Both the position numbers and the translations under genes were made by a program. Below the pieces are notes generated by a model that worked only from the letters and a program-made list of their open reading frames with translations, was not told the origin of the DNA and did not search any database. A stretch of 14,678 bases of DNA from JAABYT01 sp041581935. Lineage in GTDB: Bacteria > Pseudomonadota > Gammaproteobacteria > HK1. The stretch covers positions 1 to 14,678 of the forward strand of contig JBFICP010000065.1 in the NCBI GenBank assembly GCA_041581935.1, given 5' to 3'. Numbering within the stretch: the stretch's first letter is position 1; each line of letters opens with the position of its first letter. Shown in pieces: positions 1-6,938 of this stretch.

Positions 1-1338
1 GGACGTTGAAACCGTTTTAGGCGGTATGCGCGCCATCTTGGAGACTACGGCCTCGATGTCTCCGACGCTGACCACCTTGCGTCGCTTTGATGCCGGCATG
101 AGCTTCTGCCGTGCCCCGGCTTCGTCGATGACGTCGATGGCCTTGTCGGGCAGATATCGCTCGTTGATATAACGCTCGGAAAGCTCGGCGGCGGTGCGAA
201 CGGCCTGACGCGAGTACTTCACCGAGTGATGTTCTTCGAACCGCGATTTCAGTCCGTTCAAAATCTTGATGGTCTCTTCGACAGAAGGCTCGGTAACGTC
301 GATCTTCTGGAATCTCCGCGACAGCGCGCGGTCCTTTTCGAATACGCCACGGTATTCCTGGTAGGTCGTCGAGCCGACGCAACGCAGGTCGCCGGATGCG
401 AGCATGGGTTTGATGAGATTCGATGCATCCATGACGCCGCCCGATGCGGCTCCCGCACCGATGATGGTGTGGATTTCGTCGATGAACAGAATCGCTCCCG
501 GTTCCTTGTTCAGCTGCCCGAGCACTCCCTTGAGTCGCTTTTCGAAATCGCCGCGATACTTGGTGCCAGCCAGCAGCGCGCCCAGATCGAGTGCATAGAT
601 TGTGCTGTTCTCGAGCACGTCGGGGACATCGCCATCGACGATCATTTTGGCGAGTCCTTCCGCGATTGCGGTCTTGCCGACGCCCGCCTCGCCGACGTAG
701 AGCGGATTATTCTTGCGCCGTCGGCAGAGAATTTGAATGGTCCGCTGCACTTCGTTGCGCCGACCGATGAGCGGATCGATTTTTCCGAGCAATGCCTGTT
801 GGTTGAGGTTCACCGCGTAGGCTTCGAGGGGCGACTTGCCCGGTGCCTCGGCGGGCTTGTCGTCGTCGGTGCCCGGCGCGAACGCGTCGCCCTCTTCGTT
901 GTCGTGGACTTTTGATATGCCGTGTGAAATGTAGTTGACGACATCGAGCCGAGTAATGTTTTGGCGATTGAGAAAGTACACCGCCTGAGATTCGCGCTCT
1001 CCGAAAATTGCCACCAGGACATTGGCGCCGGTCACTTCCTTTTTTCCCGAGGATTGCACATGAAAGACCGCGCGCTGCAGCACGCGTTGGAATCCGAGGG
1101 TCGGCTGCGTTTCCCGCTCGTCCTTGACCGGCAGCATGGGCGTGCTCTCGTCGAGATAGCTGATTAGCTCCTGCTTGAGCTTTTCAATCTCGGCGCCACA
1201 GGCGCGCAAGACTTTGCTGGCCGTCGGGTTGTCCAGCAGCGCCAACAGCAAGTGCTCGACAGTCATGAACTCGTGTCGCTTCTCCCGCGCATCTCGAAAC
1301 GCGGAGTTCAATGTCGATTCCAGCTCTTTACTCAGCAT
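1..1338 (-). CDS. clpA: ATP-dependent Clp protease ATP-binding subunit ClpA, N-terminal 446 residues (gene runs off the left edge)
   Basis: ClpA is the AAA+ unfoldase that feeds substrates into ClpP in the cytoplasm. The reading frame opens at ATG 1338 with MLSKELESTLNSAFRDA, the usual ClpA start, and stays open to base 1, so roughly the last 40% of a normal ClpA of about 750 residues (end of D1, all of D2) lies outside. Seen in order: the Clp N domain (about residues 1-145, the ClpS docking domain), an acidic linker, and the first AAA+ module with Walker A GEAGVGKT (216-223) and Walker B FIDEIH (catalytic-type D287, E288). The gene lies 28 bp downstream of clpS on the same strand, the standard clpS-clpA order, so ClpS can gate ClpA. 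No strong Shine-Dalgarno is visible before the ATG; the start rests on homology. Identification is secure. Confidence 0.97.
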   Translation of the reverse strand, partial: MLSKELESTLNSAFRDAREKRHEFMTVEHLLLALLDNPTASKVLRACGAEIEKLKQELISYLDESTPMLPVKDERETQPTLGFQRVLQRAVFHVQSSGKKEVTGANVLVAIFGERESQAVYFLNRQNITRLDVVNYISHGISKVHDNEEGDAFAPGTDDDKPAEAPGKSPLEAYAVNLNQQALLGKIDPLIGRRNEVQRTIQILCRRRKNNPLYVGEAGVGKTAIAEGLAKMIVDGDVPDVLENSTIYALDLGALLAGTKYRGDFEKRLKGVLGQLNKEPGAILFIDEIHTIIGAGAASGGVMDASNLIKPMLASGDLRCVGSTTYQEYRGVFEKDRALSRRFQKIDVTEPSVEETIKILNGLKSRFEEHHSVKYSRQAVRTAAELSERYINERYLPDKAIDVIDEAGARQKLMPASKRRKVVSVGDIEAVVSKMARIPPKTVSTS

Positions 1339-1366
1339 GCTCGGGGCTCGCTTTGCAGCCTTCTTA

Positions 1367-1687
1367 TTAAGCAAATTCCATCGTACACAGCAGCGGATGG
1401 TTGTTCTCTCTGGAGTAGTCGTTTACCTGTGACACTTTTGTCTCGGCTATTTCGCGCGAAAAGACACCGCACACGCCACTACCCTGCGTATGTACCTGCA
1501 ACATTACGCGTATTGCCTTTTCTCTGTCCATGCCGAAAAAATACTCAAGTACGTGCACCACGAACTCCATCGGCGTGTAGTCATCATTCAAGAGTATCAC
1601 TTTGTAAAGTGGCGGCCGTTTTAGCTTCGGCTTCGCTTCTTGAACTGTCAGGCCACCGTCGTCGCTGCCATGCGGCTCGTCAGCCAT
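1367..1687 (-). CDS. clpS: ATP-dependent Clp protease adaptor protein ClpS
   Basis: ClpS binds the ClpA N domain and delivers N-degron proteins, those with bulky hydrophobic N-terminal residues, to ClpAP. The 106-residue product has the normal family length. A disordered, charged N-terminal arm of about 25 residues is followed by the conserved core with YKVILLNDDYTPMEFVV (from about residue 28), which carries the N-degron pocket region, then the helix containing AIRVMLQVHTQG and the GVF-x-x-EIAETKV segment. It is directly upstream of clpA, 28 bp apart, and probably cotranscribed. There is no purine-rich Shine-Dalgarno before ATG 1687, and a TAGAAT hexamer lies only 6 bases upstream, so the mRNA may be leaderless or nearly so. 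That last point is inference. Confidence 0.97.
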   Translation of the reverse strand: MADEPHGSDDGGLTVQEAKPKLKRPPLYKVILLNDDYTPMEFVVHVLEYFFGMDREKAIRVMLQVHTQGSGVCGVFSREIAETKVSQVNDYSRENNHPLLCTMEFA

Positions 1688-1693
1688 AGGAAG

Positions 1694-1699
1694 ATTCTA
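1694..1699 (-). promoter_or_regulatory. Candidate -10 hexamer for clpS
   Basis: Read on the minus strand the bases are TAGAAT, 5 of 6 matches to the sigma-70 -10 consensus, ending 6 bases before the clpS ATG. A 17-bp spacer would place the -35 at 1717-1722 (CTGGAA), which is a weak match. If used, transcription would start at or next to the ATG and give a leaderless clpS message. This is a pattern match only. Confidence 0.25.
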
Positions 1700-1833
1700 G
1701 CTTATCTCTTGGGCCCTTCCAGACGACACAGTTGGTATCGTGACGACGGTCGCGCCGACTTCACGGGCCGGTTAATGGGATCACACTTACCGTTCCGGGT
1801 GTTGCGCTCACACGCGCCCCGAATCGGGACCAC

Positions 1834-1879
1834 CGTGCCGGCGCGGCGGAGACCTCGGCTCCCCCCTGCCACCGGCACG
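1834..1879. repeat. 8-bp inverted repeat in the lysR-clpS gap
   Basis: CGTGCCGG at 1834-1841 is mirrored by CCGGCACG at 1872-1879, with a 30-base loop. It lies just past the lysR stop codon in the 198-bp gap before clpS. There is no T-run on either side, so it is not a classical intrinsic terminator, although it could act as a 3' hairpin for the lysR message. I see no gene in 1688-1885. Confidence 0.3.
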
Positions 1880-1885
1880 CCTCCA

Positions 1886-2851
1886 CTATACCACTGGTGA
1901 GCCGTCTCCGGGCCCCGCCCCGGGCCGGCTGCCAAGCTGACGCGGTGTGGCGCCCATCAGCTCGATGAAGCGTTTGGCGGCCGGCGAGAGGAATTTACCG
2001 CGACGCAGCACCACCCCGTAGGAGCGGCTCGGGAAGTACTTTCCCAGGGGTCGGACCGCCAGCTGCTCGGTGTCGGTGAGACAGATGGACGAGACGATGG
2101 AGACACCCAGTCCCCGCTGCACGTACTTCTTGATGACTTCCCAGCCACCGGCTTCGAGGGTGACCGTGTAGTCGAGATTGTGCTGCCGGAAAACGAGGTC
2201 CACCACGCCCCAGGTGCTCAGGTGCCGGGGCGGCAGGATCAGCCCGTGGCCACTGATGTCCTCGAGCGCGGGCTCGGCAATCGCAGCCAACGGGTGGTCG
2301 GTGGACGTGATGAGCACCGTGTCGTATTCGTAAATCGGTCGATAGGATATGTCGTCGGGCACTTCCAGCATCGACCCGACGGCGAAATCCACCTCGTCTG
2401 CGCGCAGCTGGGCGAGGCCGTCGCGGCCGGTGACGTTGTGCAGGCGCAAGCGAATACCCGGGTGCAGCCGCGCGAAGTTGGCCATCAGCTCCGGCAGAAT
2501 ATAGAGGATCGTGGATTCGCCGGCCGCGATATTGAGCTCGCCCGAATCCAGATCCCCGCGGCGCTCGGCAAAGGCATCGGCCAGATGGTCGATGCCTTCC
2601 ACCAGCGGCGAAGCCAGCTCGTAGAGCACCTGTCCTTCCGGGGTCAGGGAAATGCGCGGCCCCTTGCGCTCGAACAACGTGATGTCGAGCTCCTGCTCGA
2701 GCGCCCGCACCTGCAGGGATACCGAGGGCTGGCTCAAAAACAGCCGTTCGGCGGCCTTCGAGATACTCTGGCTCTGGGCCGCGTAGCAGAACGCGCGCAG
2801 CTGCTTTAAACGGTTCTGTTTGTAGTAGAAGCGACGGGACTGTGTGGCCAT
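1886..2851 (-). CDS. LysR-family transcriptional regulator, CysB-like, divergent from aceA
   Basis: A 321-residue LysR-type regulator of the usual length. Residues about 14-72 form the N-terminal winged helix-turn-helix (LKQLRAFCYAAQSQSISKAA, then LSQPSVSLQVRALEQELDITLFER and LTPEGQVLYE). The rest is the periplasmic-binding-like effector domain. Its last third (YVQRGLGVSIVSS followed by a basic, aromatic stretch) resembles the CysB/Cbl branch, so a metabolite effector is likely but cannot be named. The gene is transcribed away from aceA across a 141-bp gap. LysR proteins commonly control the divergently transcribed neighbour and themselves, so aceA is the best target (inference). The start at ATG 2851 has only a weak GGG-type ribosome site. 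The protein ends in a low-complexity Gly/Pro tail. Confidence 0.9.
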   Translation of the reverse strand: MATQSRRFYYKQNRLKQLRAFCYAAQSQSISKAAERLFLSQPSVSLQVRALEQELDITLFERKGPRISLTPEGQVLYELASPLVEGIDHLADAFAERRGDLDSGELNIAAGESTILYILPELMANFARLHPGIRLRLHNVTGRDGLAQLRADEVDFAVGSMLEVPDDISYRPIYEYDTVLITSTDHPLAAIAEPALEDISGHGLILPPRHLSTWGVVDLVFRQHNLDYTVTLEAGGWEVIKKYVQRGLGVSIVSSICLTDTEQLAVRPLGKYFPSRSYGVVLRRGKFLSPAAKRFIELMGATPRQLGSRPGAGPGDGSPVV

Positions 2852-2992
2852 GGACGATGCCCGTGGGGTGGATAATGATTAATATTAACGTAAGCAATAT
2901 TGAACATTGAAACAATTGGCTTTCTTGGATACTCCCCGGCCCTTAGCATGCCCGAGGGGCATCACTTCGAACGGGTCGAGAGGAGCATTCAC
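2852..2992. promoter_or_regulatory. Divergent lysR/aceA control region with two AATATT-centred palindromes
   Basis: This 141-bp gap holds an AT-rich island in otherwise GC-rich DNA. TTAATATTAA (2879-2888) and CAATATTG (2895-2902) are both perfect palindromes sharing an AATATT core, with centres 15 bp apart. This fits a LysR-type operator with T-N11-A-like dyads, but which box is bound is unknown. Downstream, toward aceA, TTGAAA (2907-2912) and GATACT (2928-2933) could be -35 and -10 elements, though the 15-bp spacer is short. The palindromes are seen directly; their function is inference. Confidence 0.5.
2981..2985 (+). promoter_or_regulatory. Ribosome binding site that decides the aceA start
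   Basis: AGGAG lies 7 bases before ATG 2993, an ideal position. The frame is also open from an ATG at 2900 and another at 2948, but those have no such site, and the translated extension does not resemble isocitrate lyase. Confidence 0.8.
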
Positions 2993-4303
2993 ATGGGCCG
3001 AGACAGCGAAATACGCGCGCTTGAATCCGATTGGGCGGACAATCCACGTTGGCAAGGGGTCGAGCGGCCTTACGGCGCGGAAGAGGTGGTGCGCCTGCGG
3101 GGCTCGGTCCCCATCGAGCACACGTTGGCGCGACGGGGTGCGCAGCGGCTCTGGGACATGCTCCAGGGCGAGGAATACATCAATTCGCTCGGTGCGCTGA
3201 CCGGCAATCAGGCCATGCAGATGGCCAAGGCGGGGCTCAAGTCCATTTACTTGAGCGGCTGGCAGGTGGCCGCGGACGCCAACAACGCCGGCGAGATGTA
3301 TCCCGACCAGAGTTTGTATCCCGCCGACAGCGTGCCGGCGGTGGTGCGCAGGGTCAACAATGCGTTCCGGCGTGCCGACGAGATCCATCACGCCGAAGGC
3401 GACGACAGCATCGATTGGTACCTGCCCATCGTCGCGGATGCCGAGGCCGGCTTCGGTGGAGTTCTGAATGCCTTCGAGCTCATGAAGGCCATGATCGAGG
3501 CGGGCGCCGCCGGCGTTCACTTCGAGGACCAGCTGTCTTCGGCGAAGAAGTGCGGCCACATGGGCGGCAAAGTGCTGCTGCCGACCCGCGAATCGGTGCA
3601 AAAGCTCGTCGCCGCCCGCCTCGCCGCGGACGTGAGCGGGGTGCCGACGATTCTGATTGCGCGCACCGATTCTCTTGGCGCGGCGCTGCTCACCAGCGAT
3701 GTGGACCCGGTGGATCGCGACTTTCTCACCGGCGAGCGTACGGTCGAGGGTTTTTACCGCGTGCGGTGTGGCATGGAGCAGGCAGTCGCACGAGGGCTCG
3801 CCTATGCACCTTACTGCGATCTCATCTGGTTCGAGACCGGCACTCCGGACCTGGAGGAAGCACGGGAATTCGCTGCGGCCGTGCACGCGAGATACCCTGG
3901 CAAAATGCTGGCATACAACTGTTCACCGTCGTTCAACTGGAAAGCGCAGCTGGACGACGACACGGTGGCCCGCTTTCAAAAGACGCTGGCTTCCATGGGC
4001 TACAAATATCAGTTCATTACGCTCGCCGGGTTTCATGCGCTCAACTACAGCATCTTCGATCTCGCAACCCGTTACCGGGAAAGCGGCATGACCGCCTTCG
4101 TGGCGCTACAGCAGCAGGAGTTCGCGGCTGAATCCCGCGGCTACACCGCTACCAAGCACCAGCGCGAGGTGGGTGCCGGGTACTTCGACAGCGTGACCCA
4201 GGCCATAAGCGGTGGCACGAGCTCCATTACCGCGCTGAAGGGTTCCACCGAGGAGGCGCAGTTCGAGGACGGAGCCGAGGCGTCGACGCAGGCCGTGGCC
4301 TGA
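2993..4303 (+). CDS. aceA: Isocitrate lyase
   Basis: Cleaves isocitrate to glyoxylate and succinate, the first step of the glyoxylate shunt used for growth on acetate and fatty acids; cytoplasmic. The 436-residue product aligns from end to end with E. coli AceA from memory: RGSVP near the N-terminus, INSLGALTGNQA, YLSGWQVAADAN, MYPDQSLYPADSVP, VADAEAGFGG, the signature KKCGHMGGK with catalytic Cys187, ARTD, and NCSPSFNW. The start at 2993 is set by a strong ribosome site and by homology. The C-terminus passes the usual EEAQF end by 12 residues, an acidic/Ala tail of unknown role. No malate synthase gene is in the window, so the shunt partner is elsewhere. Expression is probably set by the divergent LysR regulator. 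The gene converges on dapE with 19 bp between stops and no visible terminator. Confidence 0.97.
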   Translation: MGRDSEIRALESDWADNPRWQGVERPYGAEEVVRLRGSVPIEHTLARRGAQRLWDMLQGEEYINSLGALTGNQAMQMAKAGLKSIYLSGWQVAADANNAGEMYPDQSLYPADSVPAVVRRVNNAFRRADEIHHAEGDDSIDWYLPIVADAEAGFGGVLNAFELMKAMIEAGAAGVHFEDQLSSAKKCGHMGGKVLLPTRESVQKLVAARLAADVSGVPTILIARTDSLGAALLTSDVDPVDRDFLTGERTVEGFYRVRCGMEQAVARGLAYAPYCDLIWFETGTPDLEEAREFAAAVHARYPGKMLAYNCSPSFNWKAQLDDDTVARFQKTLASMGYKYQFITLAGFHALNYSIFDLATRYRESGMTAFVALQQQEFAAESRGYTATKHQREVGAGYFDSVTQAISGGTSSITALKGSTEEAQFEDGAEASTQAVA

Positions 4304-4322
4304 TGCGCGGTATGCACAATCG

Positions 4323-5450
4323 TTACAGGAGAAGCTTCTCCAGTATCCGCTCGTAGATTCGCGACAGGATCTCGAGCTCGTCGACGCTCACGTGCTCGTC
4401 GATGCGATGGATGCTGGCATTGACCGGACCGAGCTCAATCACCTGGGCGCCGGTGCGGGCGATGAAGCGGCCGTCGGAGGTACCGCCGCCGGTGGACGGC
4501 GTGGCCGGCGCGCCGGTCAACTCCCGCACCGCGTCGCGGGCCGCATCGAGCAGCGCCCCCGGGGCCGTCAGGAACGGCTCGCCGGAATGGCGCCATGAGA
4601 GCGCGTAATCGAGTCCGTGCTCGGTGAGCAACTTCTCCACGCGCTCGCGGATCGTGTCCGCGGTGAGCGCCGTTGAGTAGCGGAAGTTGAACATCGCCTC
4701 CAGCTGCCCCGGAATGACGTTATCGGCACCGGTGCCCGCGTTCACGTTTGAAACTTGAAACGAAGTCGGCGGGAAATCGTCGTTGCCCGCGTCCCAGATC
4801 TGCGCGTCGAGTGTCGCGAATGCCCGCGCGAAATCATGGATGGGATTGACCGCGCCCTCCGGGTACGCCACGTGTCCCTGGACGCCCGTGATCACGAGGT
4901 GACCGTTCAGCGAGCCGCGCCGGCCGTTGCGCAGGCGGTCGCCCACCTGCGCCTCACTGGAGGGCTCGCCGACGAGACACCACTCGATACGCTCGCCGCG
5001 TTGCTCGAGAGCTTCGAGCACGCGCAGCGTGCCGTCCACGGCCGGGCCTTCCTCGTCGCTGGTGATGAGCAGCGCGACGGCGCCGTGGTCGGGCGCGTGA
5101 GCGGCGTAGAATCGCTCGCAGGCGGTGATGAACGCGGCGATGCTGCCTTTCATGTCGGCGGCACCGCGGCCGTAAAGCAGTCCGTCGCGTACCTGGGGCT
5201 CGAACGGGGGCGATGACCAGTGGCTCTCCGGTCCCGTCGGCACGACGTCGGTGTGGCCGGCGAAGGCGAATACGGGGCCATCCGCGGCGGTTCTGGCCCA
5301 CAGATTCGTGACGTCACCGAACACCAGGGACTCGCACGCGAAGCCCAACGGCTCGAGCCGTGCGCGTATGAGCTCCTGGCAGCCGGCGTCGTCCGGCGTG
5401 ACCGACGCGCGAGCGATCAGATCCATGGCGAGGCGCAGAGTGGGGGTCAC
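4323..5450 (-). CDS. dapE: Succinyl-diaminopimelate desuccinylase
   Basis: A dinuclear zinc M20 peptidase-family enzyme that hydrolyses N-succinyl-L,L-diaminopimelate to L,L-diaminopimelate and succinate, a step to lysine and meso-DAP for peptidoglycan. The 375-residue length is normal. Metal and catalytic residues are in place: AGHTD (His66, Asp68), GAADMKGS (Asp99), SDEEGPA (Glu133, Glu134), GEPSS (Glu162), and His348 in the terminal IHRIDEHV. GGGTSDGRFIA is also present. The start is GTG 5450, which matches the N-terminal length of E. coli DapE; the best purine-rich stretch (GAGGAG) is about 25 bases upstream inside yciB, so initiation may depend on translation of yciB. It follows yciB by 16 bp and the two are probably cotranscribed. 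Confidence 0.96.
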   Translation of the reverse strand: MTPTLRLAMDLIARASVTPDDAGCQELIRARLEPLGFACESLVFGDVTNLWARTAADGPVFAFAGHTDVVPTGPESHWSSPPFEPQVRDGLLYGRGAADMKGSIAAFITACERFYAAHAPDHGAVALLITSDEEGPAVDGTLRVLEALEQRGERIEWCLVGEPSSEAQVGDRLRNGRRGSLNGHLVITGVQGHVAYPEGAVNPIHDFARAFATLDAQIWDAGNDDFPPTSFQVSNVNAGTGADNVIPGQLEAMFNFRYSTALTADTIRERVEKLLTEHGLDYALSWRHSGEPFLTAPGALLDAARDAVRELTGAPATPSTGGGTSDGRFIARTGAQVIELGPVNASIHRIDEHVSVDELEILSRIYERILEKLLL

Positions 5451-5466
5451 GGCACGGCGTGCAGCA

Positions 5467-6033
5467 TCAGCCCTGCTCCTCGCTGTCCTCGTCAGGAATC
5501 ATGTAGCGGAAAAGGTAGAGAATCTGCGCGAAGACGAACACGAACATCAGGCCGGTGAGGCCGAAGAGCTTGAAGTTCACCCAGGTATCGGTGCTGAAGT
5601 TGTAGACGACGAACAGATTCAGCGCTCCGAGACAGAGAAAGAACACCACCCACGACAGATTGAGGACCGCCCAGACGTTGCCGGGTGGATCGAACTTGCC
5701 GTCGAAGAAGCGCTGCACCAGGGTCTTTCGACCGATGAACTGGCTGCCCAGAAAAGCGCCGGCCAGCAGCCAGAAGAAAACGGTGGATTTCCACTTTATA
5801 TAAATCTCGTCCTGTAGAAGCAGGGTCACGCCGCCCATGCCGACCAGCAATGCCAGGGTGATCAGGTGGATTTTCTCCACTCGGCGCTGGCGCAGCCACG
5901 TGACGAGCACCTGGACGCCGGTGGCCACGATGATGACTGCCGTGGCCGCTAAAATTCCCTGCTGGGGATCGTCGAAGGACTTGAAGGTGATGAAGAACAG
6001 CAGGACCGGAAAGAAGTCGAAGAGCAGTTTCAT
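5467..6033 (-). CDS. yciB: Inner-membrane septation protein A family (YciB/IspZ)
   Basis: A small integral inner-membrane protein. In E. coli YciB is linked to cell-envelope synthesis and division, with a biochemical role not firmly settled. The 188-residue product begins MKLLFDFFPVLLFF like E. coli YciB and shares EKIHLITL, the IKWK motif (79-82), VWAVLNLSWVVFF and WVNFKLFGLTGL. Hydrophobic segments lie at about 3-18, 27-47, 56-73, 84-101, 120-144 and 154-175, with a charged acidic C-terminus. The frame is open further upstream (to 6267), but that extension is Arg/Pro-rich, soluble and unlike the family, so ATG 6033 is chosen. No clear Shine-Dalgarno is seen. It is the first gene of a yciB-dapE pair, divergent from yciO. 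Confidence 0.93.
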   Translation of the reverse strand: MKLLFDFFPVLLFFITFKSFDDPQQGILAATAVIIVATGVQVLVTWLRQRRVEKIHLITLALLVGMGGVTLLLQDEIYIKWKSTVFFWLLAGAFLGSQFIGRKTLVQRFFDGKFDPPGNVWAVLNLSWVVFFLCLGALNLFVVYNFSTDTWVNFKLFGLTGLMFVFVFAQILYLFRYMIPDEDSEEQG

Positions 6034-6243
6034 GGGGTCGGGACGTTCGAGAGATATGCCGTGAGCCCGCGAGTATACTCCATCTGTTTCCGGCACCGCG
6101 GTGCCGGGGCCTCTGCTGTGGCGCCGTGGGGCGCGGTCATTTAGAATGCGCGCGGTCGAACCATACCTGCCCGATTTGCCGCATCCGCTTGTCCTGACAC
6201 GCTTTACGAAGTCGCCGCACCCACACCCGGGCCAAATGCCGTC
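6034..6243. promoter_or_regulatory. Divergent yciB/yciO control region with two perfect palindromes
   Basis: The 210-bp gap has no gene. Two perfect palindromes lie close together: GAGTATACTC (6071-6080) and CCGGCACCGCGGTGCCGG (6090-6107, 18 bp, no loop). The first contains TATACT on both strands. On the minus strand that hexamer (6072-6077) is well placed as the yciB -10, about 38 bases from the start codon, but no TTGACA-like -35 exists. The 18-bp palindrome occupies the -35 position, as an operator for a dimeric regulator would. Toward yciO, TAGAAT (6142-6147) is a possible -10. Function is inferred from position only. Confidence 0.45.
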
Positions 6244-6867
6244 GTGAGCCAGATTTTCGAGATTCATGCGGCCAATCCGCAGCAGCGCCTGATCACCCGC
6301 GCCGTGGCGGTGATCCGAGCGGGAGGTGTGATCGTGTATCCTACCGACTCATGCTATGCCCTCGGCTGCTGCCTCGGCGACAAATCCGCGATGGAACGCA
6401 TCAGGCGAATCCGCCAGGTCGACAGCAGTCACAACTTCACACTCGTTTGTCGCGATCTTTCCGAACTCGCCGCCTATGCACGTGTCGACAACAGCGCGTT
6501 TCGGTTGCTGAAAGCGCTCACTCCGGGCCCGTATACTTTCATCCTTCAGGCCAGCCGCGAGGTGCCTCGACGCCTGAAGAACCCGCACCGCAAGACCATC
6601 GGGCTGCGGGTGCCCCGCCATCCCATCACCCAGGCGCTGCTGGAAAGCCTCGGAGAGCCCTTGATGAGCTCCACGCTGTTGCTCCCCGGCGACGATCTGC
6701 CGCTCACCGACTCCGCCGACATCCTCGAACGTCTCGACGGACGAGTGGACCTCGTCATCGACGGCGGGTATTGTGGGCTCGAGCCTACGACTGTGCTGGA
6801 TCTCACCGAAGAGATACCGAAGGTATTACGGCATGGTCGCGGCGACGTGAGCGTGCTGTCGCTATGA
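6244..6867 (+). CDS. yciO: Sua5/YciO/YrdC-family protein, YciO type
   Basis: YciO is a paralogue of TsaC/Sua5, the threonylcarbamoyl-AMP synthases of tRNA t6A synthesis. Its own role is less certain and its activity is reported to be weak. The 207-residue protein follows E. coli YciO almost residue for residue: MSQIFEIH and NPQQRLI at the start, GGVIVYPTDSCYALGC (about 28-43), RIRRIRQ, HNFTLVCRDLSEL, TPGPYTFIL, RKTIGLRVP, and PTTVLDLT near the end. The start is GTG 6244, the only start fitting the family N-terminus; no Shine-Dalgarno is visible upstream. It is the first gene of the rightward run. Its TGA overlaps an ATG (ATGA at 6864-6867) that opens a 24-codon frame leading to trpS. Confidence 0.94.
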   Translation: MSQIFEIHAANPQQRLITRAVAVIRAGGVIVYPTDSCYALGCCLGDKSAMERIRRIRQVDSSHNFTLVCRDLSELAAYARVDNSAFRLLKALTPGPYTFILQASREVPRRLKNPHRKTIGLRVPRHPITQALLESLGEPLMSSTLLLPGDDLPLTDSADILERLDGRVDLVIDGGYCGLEPTTVLDLTEEIPKVLRHGRGDVSVLSL

Positions 6868-6938
6868 GCGCCTGCGGGCAACATCGATCAGCTCAATCAA
6901 CGGCTCATCTCGCCGGACCGGGAAGCCGGCGGTTTTGA
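6864..6938 (+). CDS. Possible 24-codon bridge ORF between yciO and trpS
   Basis: ATG 6864 overlaps the yciO stop (ATGA). The frame runs 24 codons and stops at TGA 6936-6938, which overlaps the TTG start of trpS (TTGA at 6935-6938). The peptide is small, basic near the end (SRRF) and has no Trp, so it is not a classical trp-type attenuator leader. It may simply carry ribosomes from yciO to trpS by stop-restart coupling, or be chance. I do not recognise a protein family. Confidence 0.22.
   Translation: MSACGQHRSAQSTAHLAGPGSRRF

Noticed and set aside
1338..1357. REP-like GGCTCGCTTTGCAG next to the clpA start
   Set aside because: It shares only a short core with the two REP-like units, has no facing arm and overlaps the start codon region, so chance is the simpler reading.
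2900..2992. N-terminal extension of aceA from upstream ATG codons
   Set aside because: The extension does not resemble isocitrate lyase and lacks a ribosome site, while ATG 2993 has an ideal AGGAG.
2885..3886. 333-codon open frame on the minus strand across aceA
   Set aside because: It is antisense to a clear isocitrate lyase. The product is Arg/His-rich with no recognisable motif, typical of long shadow frames in GC-rich DNA.
6034..6267. Longer yciB start at 6267
   Set aside because: The 78 extra residues are basic and Pro-rich, would overlap the yciO start, and precede a canonical YciB N-terminus.
6864..6938. Trp attenuator leader for trpS
   Set aside because: The short frame contains no Trp codon, and no terminator/antiterminator pair with a T-run is present.
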